64,000 bases of DNA from Adiantum capillus-veneris. Lineage: Eukaryota; Streptophyta; Polypodiopsida; Polypodiales; Pteridaceae. The stretch covers positions 12,135,809 to 12,199,808 of the forward strand of contig CM043959.1 of NCBI GenBank assembly GCA_014529385.2. Reading direction: 5' to 3'. A model generated the notes under the pieces. It was not told the DNA's origin and made no database searches. It saw nothing but the letters and a program-made list of their open reading frames with translations. The translations under genes were made by a program, and so were the position numbers. Below are positions 1-9,538 of this stretch, one piece after another. Position 1 is the stretch's first letter. Every line of letters begins with the position of its first letter.

Positions 1-981
1 GGTTTTGCACGGCTGATTGCCATTCCCCGCAACTACACACCACTAGCTACTCCTCCAGGAGTCACTCCAGTGGACACTCCTCGCTTCGGGGCTCAGAATG
101 CAGTGGAGACACCTGGCGTCCGTATCCCCGTTGACACGCCGCTAGAGACCCCTACCGAGACACCCAGGTTCACGTGTCAGTGGCGAGAGGGATTGCCTTA
201 CTCTGTCAACTTCAGCGGCGGCATCATCTTGGATGATGAAGGCAAGAAGGTGATTTCGCGCATGCGCAGTCTTTGCTCTCATGTGTTTAGACACTACATA
301 CTAAACACCTAGAGTGAAGCATCGAATGAATTAAAAGACAGAGTCATCAGCATGCTTCATGACGAGTTTCCCGTTCCAACACGGGATGATCGCTTCAATA
401 AAGATGTGATGAAGGTTCGAATGCGCGAATACTGCAAGCATAAGCGTTCTAAAGTCCAAAAAGCAATCAAGCATGGGTGTAGCAGACCAGATTAACTGGC
501 CAAAGAAGATTGGAAGCATGAGAAGAAAGAAGCACGTGAGAATCTCGACAAGTGGAAGCAACAAAAGGAGGTAGCCAGAGCGCGAGTAGAGGCAGGGGGT
601 TCGCACCACTTGGGGAGCAGCGGGTGGACATCATTTGAGGCCTATTTTGTAAGTGTTTTTGCATCTATGTTTGATAGTTTAGGGTTTATGGGATTTGAAA
701 TTCTAACATAATGGATTATTTGTATGTTTTGACAGTGGTCGTTTATAGGACGTGATCCCACACCGTACGAGCGTGAGTATGCAGGCAGGAAGGGCATAAA
801 TGACCTTATAAACATCCTGAGTTCTCGCGACGGCATGGTTAGTATTAGGGTTTATTCATTTCTATTTATTGTATTGTTTTATAAACGTCGCTATTTGTTT
901 ATACTTACAAAAAGCTATCTTTTTTTTTTTTTGCAGAATCCGATAGATACGCCACTTCGACGCGATGAGACATCTCATTAG
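1..981 (+). pseudogene. CACTA second protein (Ptta/En/Spm-type), partial, three exons
   Basis: This is the C-terminal part of a plant Ptta/En/Spm-type transposon protein; such proteins are thought to assist CACTA transposition. It is closely related to the minus-strand copy at 54995-56299. Shared stretches include KVISRMR, FRHYILNT, ELKDRVISMLHD, VQKAIKHG and DKWKQQKE. Exon structure is visible: the first exon ends at 648 before GTAAGT; exon 2 (736-837) follows GACAG and reads on to PTPYEREYAGRKG; exon 3 (937-981) follows TTTTTTGCAG and ends in TAG. All junctions are phase 0 and are conserved in the other copy. In-frame stops at 310 and near 493 replace Trp codons of the other copy, so this copy is dead. 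The protein start is outside the window. Confidence 0.8.
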
Positions 982-1424
982 AAGACGTCGGTTTAGCCAT
1001 AGCTAGATAGCATTAGTTTCTTTTTGTCATAGATTATGTATCACGAGACAACTTTTATACGTCTTTTTGAAAACCATATTTTTTTTTTAATAATGACAAT
1101 GGTTTGTGACTATTACATTTGCAAAGATTAACAATCAAGTGATTTTGCCTATGTGTACAATTGTCATTGATTTACTTTCCTCAATTCACACTTGTCATTT
1201 TTGTATCTTATTTTGCAAACAATACGTACTATGGATGATGGAATGATTATATTGTCTTGTGGGTGACTATTTTGGGTCTATATTTACCTTTGCACTTTTT
1301 TTCAAAGGTAAATAGAAAAATGAAATATTCAATATGGTTGATGGGTGGTAGGGCATTGAAGGTTGATGGGTGGCAAGGCATTCAATGCCCTGCCACCAAA
1401 AAATTTTCCTCTCGGGCTTCTCTA
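982..1424 (+). other. 3' untranslated region of CACTA element J
   Basis: No coding sequence is seen. Positions about 1015-1180 align with 54780-54980 (reverse strand) of CACTA element E, sharing AATAATGACAATGGT and AACAATCAAGTGATTTTGCC. The part from about 1180 to 1424 has no obvious partner in E. It holds an inverted repeat around the words GGGTGGCAAGGCATTCAATGCC and is A/T-rich. Confidence 0.6.
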
Positions 1425-1649
1425 TGACCGTCGCTATATAAGGCTCTACAGCTTCGCTATAAGCATCGCTATTGATGGCCCTACAGCATCGCTATAGTCG
1501 TCGCTATGTAGCGACGTTTATAGCGACACTTATAGCAACTGTCATAGCGAAGTCCTTGTATCGACGCTCTTAGCGACGCTGGCGGTTATAAAAACCCAGT
1601 GTATTTCCATCGCTAAAAGCGTCACAAGAGCACACAACCTCTTGTAGTG
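1425..1649 (+). repeat. CACTA subterminal repeats and terminus
   Basis: At least eight degenerate copies of TAGCGACG / CGTCGCTA occur in both orientations, ending with the CACTA terminus. In this superfamily such subterminal arrays are binding sites for the element's own TNPA-like protein. The same motif family is present at 52980-53160 next to the terminus of E, so the two elements belong to one family. Confidence 0.75.
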
Positions 1650-2666
1650 GATCGAAAAATTATAGTCAAACAACCTATTAGGGAACTATGGAAATAGGGT
1701 CAATCTTACGAAGGGCCTGAAAACGCTAAGAAAATAGACTTGGCACGATCGTGAGAAGAGCCTAGACCTGCTTACATTATGAATGACCTGACAAAAGAAC
1801 AAGAAGAGCTCTTGCTGAGCTTGTTAAAAGAATACCAAGATATCTTCGCTTGGACTTACAAGGATCTCAAGGGTGTTGATCCAGAAATATGTCAACATAC
1901 CATACCCATGAGAGATGATGCAAAACCAAGAAGACAAAGGCCATACACATACAATGAAACATTTGCCAGGAAGATAAAAGAAGAGATTGAAAAACTAAAG
2001 GACGCCGAATTCATTTACAAAAATGAACACACAGATTGGGTGTCTCCAATTGTGGTAGTACCCAAGAAGAATGGAAAATTACAAGTGTGTGTTAATCTCA
2101 AAAAGGTGAATGCAGATACCATTAGAGACAACTTTCCTCTTTCGATAACTGAGCATGTTTTCAAACGAATTGTAGGAAAAGAAGCTTATAGCTTCTTAGA
2201 TGGCCTTTCGGGATACAATCAACTTTTGGTTGACCCAAAAGATCATCATAGAACTACTTTTGCAAAAGAATGGGGTATATTTGCCTATTGGGTTATGCCG
2301 TTTGGGTTAACTAATGCTCCAACCACATTTCAAAGGTTGATGAGACATGCTTTCAAAGAATATCTTAGGAAATTCTTAGAAGCATATATGGATGATCTAT
2401 GCGTACATTCATCAACCCGGGATGATCATTTGGAACACCTCAAAAAGGTATTCAAAAAATGTAGACTTTATAGTATTTGCTTAAATCTTGAAAAGTGCAC
2501 ATTCATGGGTAGACAAGGAAAAATTCTTGGACATATAGTGTCTAAAAATGGCATAGCTAATATTGAGAAGATCCATATCATTTTTTATTTTCCTAGACCA
2601 ACAATAGTAAAGGGGGTACAAGCCTTCATGGGGCATTGTGGATATTACCAACGGTTCACACTGTGA
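1650..2666 (+). pseudogene. Gypsy reverse transcriptase (element F), truncated
   Basis: Reverse transcriptase copies element RNA into DNA. The open part begins at ATG 1779, but the same frame reads upstream to 1650 with stops, so the ATG is probably internal to a polyprotein. Visible motifs in order are DIFAW, HTIPMRDDAKP, KLKDAEFI, VPKKNGK, the palm segment LDGLSGYNQ, PFGLTNAPTTFQ and the catalytic box YMDDL near residue 205 of the ATG frame. The RT thumb motif GHCGYYQRF is followed at once by a stop. Most of RNase H is missing, so a deletion joined RT to the RNase H tail. DIFAW and GHCGYYQRF resemble the Tat/Athila branch; the clade assignment is an inference. Confidence 0.85.
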
Positions 2667-3140
2667 TTGTAAAAAAAGGCACTACACATCAACGAGCAGA
2701 TCATTTGTCAAGGACTATTTTAGGAGAACCACCTAAAGAGGTAGAAAATGATCTACCAGATGCCTATTTGTTCTTTGTGGAAATGATACCTCAATGGTCG
2801 GAAAACATTGTGTCATTGATGACAATAGCACAAGTGGATTCACAAATACCACTTCCTATCACAATCGGATTAATCGAGCAATTGGCTATGTGTATCAAAT
2901 ACTAGTTGGTAGGCTATACAAAAGAAATTGGGATGGGATATTGCTTTTATGCATTAATCCTAAAGAAAAAGAATAGTACCTAAGCCAAGCACATGTTACC
3001 ATAGTAGGACTTCACTTTGCGGAAGGCTTAACTATGCAACAAATCTTGAGACTTGGAGTATTTTGGCCGACTATGAGGAGAGATGTTTAATCTTTTGTAA
3101 AGGATTGCCCTCAATGTAACATTGTTTCAAATGTCACCTG
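2667..3140 (+). pseudogene. RNase H tail and integrase zinc-binding start (element F)
   Basis: The motif GTTHQRADHLSR followed by ENDLPDA is the connection region that ends RNase H in Tat/Athila Gypsy elements. It continues through VGRLYKRNWDG to the HHCC-like zinc-binding start of integrase, with FVKDCPQCN near 3100. Two stops and frame changes break it. Most of the RNase H core is absent. The rest of integrase is found after element G, at 12363. Confidence 0.75.
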
Positions 3141-3184
3141 TTCCTAAGTGGAGTAACTCTCTAGTTACTTTCTTATCGAGCCGA

Positions 3185-4462
3185 ACTTCAACTAAATCAA
3201 TTTTTAGTATTATTCAAAATTCTACTTAATCTAATTGACAATAAAATTGGTAAATGAGAATTTCATCATGTATAATAAGAATATGATGAGTTCTCTTATG
3301 TATTAACTTTCAATTAACTATGCATAAGTTAATAGTGAAGATGTACTAACTAGAGAGAGTAGGTATGCTTAGAGAGATTAGAGTAAGAGAAAACATGTAC
3401 ACACATCTTTTCTAAAGTTAATTGAATCTTACTAATCTAGTAGAGAGATTAGAGTAAGAGATAAACACACACACACATAGCTAATTGAATCTTACTAATC
3501 TATTAGAGATATTAGAGTAAAAGATAGCACACACACACATGCTAATTGATTCTACTAATCTATTAGAGAGATTAGAGTAAGAGATAGCACACACACACAC
3601 ATAGCTAATTGAATCTTACTAATCTATTTGAGAGATTAGAGTAAGAGATAGCACACATACATCATTCCTAAAGTTAATTGAATGCTTGATTAATACACAC
3701 CTTATTAGTCCACTAGAGTTTTTGCTCTCTTAGTGGTTTGTGGACGCCTTCTCTCTAAGAGAAGTGGCAGCACTTCGTGAGCACTATAGAGGCAATCTCT
3801 ATGTCTAAAGTGTGAGTATGGATGCTCTATTTATAGCAGAAACGAAAACGTCCAACTTTTTTTCTCAAAATTTTTTTTTTTTAAAAAAAATATATATATA
3901 TATATATATATTTTTTTTAAATTTTTATTTTTATTTTTCCCAAAAAAATCATACCCACGTTTTTGGTACCCTTGTGGTACCCATCAGCTTGACCACTTTG
4001 TCATTATCATCAAAAGATAAGGCCACACAACCCCCCCTCATTAAGATTGGTCAAGACTAGCCTCTCCTTTTCATGTGACAGTGTGTCCCACTTTGTCCCC
4101 TCCTATGTGAGTCCATGTGCCTTCATTTGTCATCCCTGTGTATTCTTTTGTCTTTATAATTATTTTACTTATTTCCTTAATGATAATTTACTTTACATTT
4201 TTAAGTTAAACTTTACAGTCTTATATTAACTTTACAGTAGTAAAAGAAAATTCTACAATCAGTAACTAAGTCTTGCAATAAGTTAATTATTGATTCATAT
4301 AGCTAAACATGTCAGAATTTTCTAGCGTAAATTTTAAATTCTAGGTTTTCTCAACCTACGATTCATAATATGAACTCGAATATTTTAAATAATGAGTGAT
4401 GGTTTAAAAAAATTCAAATGCGTAATAGAACTTGTGTGAAATTTGAAAGTAGAGACCTTACA
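3185..4462 (-). repeat. 3' LTR of element G, truncated
   Basis: It aligns with 11016-12362 over its full length and ends in the same GAGACCTTACA at the outer edge of the LTR. It contains four units of a minisatellite of about 62 bp where the other LTR has five. Short open frames inside it (for example at 3812-4229) recur in both LTRs and look non-coding. Confidence 0.9.
3419..3662. repeat. LTR minisatellite, four units of about 62 bp
   Basis: Each unit reads roughly CTAATTGAATCTTACTAATC, then an AGAGAGATTAGAGTAAGAG segment, then a short (CA)n run. The matching region of the other LTR (11249-11563) has five units, so the array changed by one unit after insertion. Confidence 0.85.
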
Positions 4463-4475
4463 ATCTCCCCAACTT
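4463..4475 (-). promoter_or_regulatory. Polypurine tract of element G
   Basis: On the minus strand AAGTTGGGGAGAT lies directly before the TGTAAGGTC start of the 3' LTR. This is where plus-strand DNA synthesis is primed in LTR retrotransposons. Element B has the near-identical TTGGGGAGGT in the same position. Confidence 0.8.
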
Positions 4476-4499
4476 AGAATTTGAGATGCCCTCATCTCA

Positions 4500-7350
4500 A
4501 GAAAAGTGAAGGGTAATCCTTAAGAAGGGATGTCTCATCTTTCCAAGTAGCATCTTATATAGGGAAATCCTTCCATAAGATAAGATGTTCTTTGATGGAT
4601 CTATTCCTAAGCTTTCTCTCCCGAGTTTCTAGGATAGTACCAGGTTGGAGTTGTAGAACATCTTGAGCAGGTAAAATGATTTGCTCATCATCAAGGACAT
4701 GGTCAGGGTTATATACATAAGGTTTTAACAGACTTACATGAAATACATCATGCACTTTAAGATGAGAAGGGAGTTTTAGTCTATAAGCTTGATCACTTAC
4801 AACTTTGATTATTTCGTAAGGTCCACAATATCGGTAGCTAAGCTTCTTATACCTTCCGAGAGACAGATCGCTCTTTTTGGGCTTTACTCGTAAGAAAACT
4901 TTGTCACCTTCTTTGAAAATCCGATCGGATCTTTTTAAGTCAGCGTACTTATTTTGTCGATCTTGAGCCACTTGAATATCCCTTCGAATAGCTTGGTTTG
5001 AGCTTCCATTTCTTCAAGCATTTTCTTTGAGGCTTCTACTCTTATAGTTGGGTCAGAAAAGTTAAGAGGTGATAAACATTCTTGACCATAAAGAGCATTA
5101 AAAGGTGTCATTCCAATACTTCTATGAGTAGAGGAATTGTATGCATACTCTACCAAGGGTAGGTATTGAATCCACTTGCAAGGTTCTCTATTGCAGTAGA
5201 CTCTGAGGATGTCTTCAATTACTTGATTAACTCTTTTAGTTTGGCCATCAATTTGAGGATGATAAGCAGTACTAAAACATAACTGGGTTCCAATAGCTTG
5301 AAACAATGATACCCAAAACTTTGAAGTAAACTTGGCATCACGATCGCTAACAATCCTCTTGGTTAAACCATGAATTCTGAAAACCTCCTTCACAAACAAA
5401 CGAGCAATATCTGAAGCTGTAAAGGTTGTCTTGACTGGGATTAAGTGAGCCATTTTAGTAAGCAAGTCGACTATGACCATGATTGAATCATAGCCAGCTT
5501 GGACAGAAGGAAACCCGGTGATAAAGTCAATGCTAATACATTCCCATTTCATTTGGGGAATATCTAAAGGATGTAATTTACCTAGCATCTTTAGTCTTTC
5601 TGCCTTAATCCTTTGACAAGACAAACAGTGCTTGACATAGAGAAGGACATCACCCTTCATACCTTGCCAATAGTAACTTTTGCAAACTGCATTGATGGTT
5701 TTGGCATAACCTGGATGTCCTAAAGTTGGGCCATCATGTGCTTCATATAGGATAGCATTTCTTAGGGTAGAATCCTTAGGTATGCATAGTCGATTCCTGT
5801 AGTAAATTTTCCCATCTTCTAAGGAGTAATGTAGAGGTTTAGGATGATTTGATGATACCCTCTCTTCACGTAGGATACTAGCAAGCATCTGGTAATCTGC
5901 ATCTCTGATAGCAGCATCCGAGACCTTGTCTAAAATAGGGTTGTTAGCCCCCAAAAAAGCTTTACAGATTAGGGCATCTGCCACAATATTATCCTTACCT
6001 GGTCTAAATTTAATATCAAAATCATATTCGTGCATGAGATCTATCCATCTCCTCTGTCTCATGTTAAGGTTAGGTTGGGTAAAAATCCACTTAAGACTCT
6101 TGTGATCTGTTACCAACTGGAATTTGCGTCCCAATAGATAATGTCTCCATAGCTTGAGAGCATGAATAACTGCTAGCAATTCTAAATCATGTGTATCATA
6201 ATTCACTTCATGAATCCTAAGCTTCCGAGAAGTATAAGCTACAGGCCTTCCTTCTTGAGTAAGGACTCCTCCTAATGCAAGGTTACTAGCATCTGTGATC
6301 ACCTCGAATTCTTGGGTGAAATCTGGAAGTTTTAAGAGAGGTTCTGAAGCAAGATACTCCTTAAGCTGTTTGAAGCAAGATTCATGTTTTTCTTCCCAAA
6401 GTATCGTAGCTCCTTTCTTTAGCAAGTCGGTTAGTGGTGTAGCTTTAAGAGCATAGTCCTTTACAAAGATCTTGTACCACCCTGTGATACCTAAGAACCC
6501 TCTGACTTCGGTTTGGGAAGTGAGTTGAGGCCATTCCACAATATCTTTGACTTTGTCAGGGTCAACAGAGACTCCTTCAGGTGAAATGATAAACCCTAAG
6601 TAACAGACCTTAGGGGTAAAGAAGGTATATTTGCTTTTCTTTGCATACAGCTTATTTCGGCGTAAAAGCTCTAACACTTTCCTAACATGTCCCTCATGCT
6701 CTTCTTCTGATTTGGAATAAATTAAGATATCGTCAAAGAATACTAGGACAAAATCATCCAAGAATTCTCTAAAGATATCGTGCATTAGACGATTGAAAGT
6801 TGCAGGAGCATTCCTAAGTCCGAAATCCATCACTGTAAATTTGTAATGACCATAACGAGTGTTGAAAGTTGTTTTGGAGATATCAGCCTCCTGGATTCGA
6901 ATCTGATGATAGCCAGATTGAAGATCAATCTTTGTGAGTATTTTGGCTCCATGTAATCTGTCCAGTATCTCATCAATACGAGGAATTGGATATTTATTCT
7001 TGATGGTAACCTGATTTAAGCCCCTATAATCTATGCAAAGTCGAAGAGAGACATCCTTTTTCTTTTGGAAGAGAACAGGTGCACCCCATGGAGATGTACT
7101 AGGTTGGATAAACCCTTGCTCAATCAATTGCTTGAGCTGCTCCTTGAGTTCTATAGCCTCTGGAAGTGACATCTTGTACGACGCTCTTGAGACTGGTTCA
7201 CTACCTGGAAAAATTTTGAGTTCATGGTCTACCTCCCTAGGTGGTGGTAGTTCAGAAAGTTCAACGGGGAAAACATCCGAAAATTATTCTAGCCACATTG
7301 GTTCAGGGTTGGAAGAAGATTTTTTCTACTTTGTTTAGCTTGACTACAAA
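4500..7350 (-). pseudogene. Pol of element G: RT, RNase H, integrase, chromodomain
   Basis: Long open stretches at 7172-4935 and 4971-4555 overlap by a frameshift near 4960. In the 745-residue main frame, RT spans about residues 1-260, with YRGLNQ at 49-54, TKIDLQSGYHQ near 80-90 and the catalytic box FFDD at 145-148. RNase H carries VTDHKSLKW. Integrase has the zinc-binding HPGYAK...CLSCQ, then catalytic D in SIDFITG, D in SDRDAKF and E in NQVIED. The second frame holds GDKVFLRVKPKK, GPYEIIK, LHVSLLKPY-like and LETRERKLRNRSI. The last, with WKDFP and DATW beyond a stop at 4555, is a chromodomain, which in chromoviruses guides integration to chromatin marks. The region 7172-7350 continues upstream in another frame (DVFPVELSELPPPREVDHE). 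Confidence 0.9.
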
Positions 7351-7356
7351 AAGTTG

Positions 7357-8727
7357 TTAACCCTTGCATAACCCTTTCAAAAGACGATTAGCTTTGACTA
7401 AGTAAGCTTTTGGTCGTCCATTCTGGCCTTGAATAGTGACTTCTTGACCTTGGTTGTCCACAAAAGTAACACTTCCTTGGGCACAATGGATATTGGCATT
7501 ATGACTGGCTAACCAATCCATTCCAAGAATTCCGTCATAGATTCCTATGGGTAAGGTTCGAAAAGTAGCAGAAGTAGAGTATTCTCCCAACTTGAAATCT
7601 ATTTTTCCCACAGTGTACTGAGATAACACCTCCTTTCCATTGGCTAATTCAACTCTCATCTTTCTTGCAGGGTGTTGATTAAGTCCTAACCTCCTTAAAC
7701 ATTTAGGTGACAAGAAAGAATGAATACTACCACAATCAATAAGAAGCTCAAATTTTTCACCTTGGTGATTTGCAGGTGTTTGAATGACAGCATATTGTTG
7801 TCTTGCTCTTGGGTTATCAATTGCAGCATGTAGAGTTGCTCTTTCCTCTTGTTCTTCTCCCAATGTTGGTTCTCCTATGATAGCATTGACTCTAGCAGCC
7901 ATTCCGCGCCCTCAACCTCTTCCTCCACGATTTATTATTTGGCCTTGTCCTCTATCTCGATTAGGTGTATTTGTTGCGGAGACTCGCCTAGGACATACAT
8001 TCCTAAAATGTCCTAGCTCGTTGCATTTATAGCATCTAAGATCTGCATTTTGAGCTCCATTTGCTGAAGCTGCAACTATTGGATGAGTTTGGTAAACTGG
8101 GTGAACTTGCCTTTGGTTCCACATCATAGGCCGTCCTCTCCTTCGAGCATTCCTTATATTTCCATTTCGCACCCTTTGAGAGTTTGACATCTCTTTAGCT
8201 AAGGGTTTAGCTCTTAAAAGAGCATCTTGAAAATTTACAGGCCTCATGGCTTCTAGACGTGTATTTAAAGGAGCATTTAGCCCTTGGCAGAAACGGGCTA
8301 CTTGTTGATCTGCGGTCATTGGCGGAGCATAGCGCCTAAGAGTTACAAATTTGGAGTAGTATTCTTCCACTGTAAGATGAAATTGACGTAAGTTGAAGAA
8401 TTCATTCATCTTAAGGGATTCGGGTGCAGGTGGAAGATAACGTCCTTTGACAGCATACTTAATGTCTTCCCAAGTTTGAGTGTTTTGAGCTACTTGATTA
8501 TCTTTGCAGTGTTGTTTCCACCAAAGCTTGGCATCCCCCATGAGACGAAACATAGCCAACATTGCTTGGTTATCGGGAGTAGTACCAGCAGCAGTAAAAT
8601 AATCCTCCATCTCTTCGAGCCACACTTCTGCATCGCACTCAACTAGGGCTCCTTCCCCTTTGAAAGAGGGAAGTTTAGCTTGCTTGAGAAGTAGCTTTTT
8701 CTCTTGAAGAGATGTGTACACCGCACT
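7357..8727 (-). pseudogene. Gag-protease of element G
   Basis: Gag forms the particle core. The frame holds AEVWLEEMEDYF, LAMFRLMGDAKLWW, WEDIKYAVKGRYLPP and VEEYYSKFVTLRRYAPP, followed by the CCHC knuckle CYKCNELGHFRNVC. Gag and protease share one reading frame, parted only by a TGA near 7911 where element B has an Arg codon in GRGRG. The protease segment (7902-7357) has active-site motif LLIDCGS, with DCG where D(S/T)G is usual, and GILGMDWL. No good ATG opens gag: in-frame sequence begins after CACAG at 8728, a possible splice acceptor in phase 0. Confidence 0.88.
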
Positions 8728-8954
8728 CTGTGCAATATAGATTAAGTGAAACTTTATTGGATACTCTAACTTTAATCCACTTTACGGCAAGACTTGATCA
8801 GACAATAATACAAACAAAAGCTAATATTAATCCAAACTTTATTTATATACACATTATTTGCTACCAAGGTTGGTAGTCTTTAGGTACAAGGATTGTAATG
8901 TATCTATATTTTGAGTTTAGTGACTACAAAAGGATAGGCTAAAGGATCAAAATA

Positions 8955-9389
8955 TTAAGTTTCTTTTGACCCTTGAAAGCTACGAGATACACATATGGGT
9001 CGAATCCTACCACCATGGATAACTTTTGTAACTTGGTTATAGACCCATTGAGTCTGAGATATCTTTTCTCCTCCCAAGGTAATGGTAGCATCCGGATTCT
9101 TAGTACCAAGGAAAGGATAAACTTCGATGACTTTTAACTCCTCTGCCCAAAGAAGTTTCTTGAGATTGGTATCCATGCACCATATCTTGTCAGCATCGAT
9201 GGTATAGATTCCTCCAGATGGACTCCAGTTGATACCCCATCCTCTATGCACCCTTGGAATAGGTGGTGCAAACACCCTATCCAAAATCATCATCACCCTT
9301 TTTCGAAACTGATAATTTGGTGATTGGCATGCATTTTGAAACATGATGGTGAACACCTTGAATTTCTGGTAGGCTGAATGAACATTTTC
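8955..9389 (-). CDS. ORF0 of element G, uncharacterised, candidate second exon
   Basis: A 144-residue open frame between primer site and gag with no ATG at its start. It is clearly related to the matching ORF of element B (36351-36855): shared features include KFxVF, SPxYQ, HRGW/DRGW, GGIY/GGVY, AEELKVIE/EELRVVE and QVTKVI/KVTEVI. An upstream in-frame TAG is itself the end of the intron-like GGTATAG, so the ORF most likely begins at a splice acceptor at 9390. I do not recognise the protein and see no catalytic motif. Its presence in two diverged families argues for a role in the element's life cycle. Confidence 0.6.
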   Translation of the reverse strand, partial: ENVHSAYQKFKVFTIMFQNACQSPNYQFRKRVMMILDRVFAPPIPRVHRGWGINWSPSGGIYTIDADKIWCMDTNLKKLLWAEELKVIEVYPFLGTKNPDATITLGGEKISQTQWVYNQVTKVIHGGRIRPICVSRSFQGSKET

Positions 9390-9520
9390 CTATACCAGGA
9401 AAGTTCAGTCTTCAATACCATATAAAAATTCAAATCAATTTTTCTAGGTTCTTCTATTATTTTAAACATTCACATCCTTCAATATCCAAACATCAATCTA
9501 AAAATCTCCCCAAGCTTTAA

Positions 9521-9538
9521 CCTAGGCTCTGATACCAG
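9521..9538 (-). promoter_or_regulatory. Primer-binding site of element G
   Basis: On the minus strand CTGGTATCAGAGCC follows the LTR end CTCACA directly. TGGTATCAGAGC matches the 3' end of initiator tRNA-Met, the usual primer for plant Gypsy and Copia elements. Confidence 0.9.

Larger units (their letters stand above)
1..1649 (+). mobile_element. CACTA (En/Spm) transposon J, 3' end only
   Basis: The element ends at 1649 with the inverted CACTA terminus, reading CCTCTTGTAGTG on the plus strand. The mirror terminus CACTACAAGAGG occurs at 52895. The terminus is preceded by about 220 bp of TAGCGACG-type subterminal repeats and, further left, a Ptta-type coding region. The 5' part lies outside the window. 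The sequence right of 1649 is an open stretch of a Gypsy polyprotein, so J appears to have inserted into element F. The expected 3-bp target duplication cannot be checked because the left flank is missing. Confidence 0.85.
1650..3184 (+). mobile_element. Gypsy element F, first segment
   Basis: This fragment of a Tat/Athila-like Gypsy polyprotein runs from just upstream of reverse transcriptase to the start of integrase. It is cut on the left by CACTA J at 1649. On the right it meets the truncated LTR of element G, with the last recognisable F residues near 3140. The integrase resumes at 12363 in the same orientation, with roughly 90 residues missing in between. Sequence 3141-3184 is not assigned. 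Confidence 0.75.

Noticed and set aside
1779-2666. YMDD box taken as a viral (pararetrovirus) polymerase
   Set aside because: The neighbours are a Gypsy RNase H tail, an integrase zinc-binding motif and an integrase core, which pararetroviruses lack.
3419-3662. Regular repeats as a CRISPR array
   Set aside because: The units are contiguous with no unique spacers and sit in a plant LTR.
3812-4229. Small frames at 3812-4229 repeated at 11707-12128, as genes
   Set aside because: They lie in the two LTR copies of G, are A/T-rich with homopolymer runs, and show no protein pattern.
7033-7338. Plus-strand frame of 101 codons opposite pol of G
   Set aside because: It is a shadow of the minus-strand RT/protease linker, which has clear motifs.
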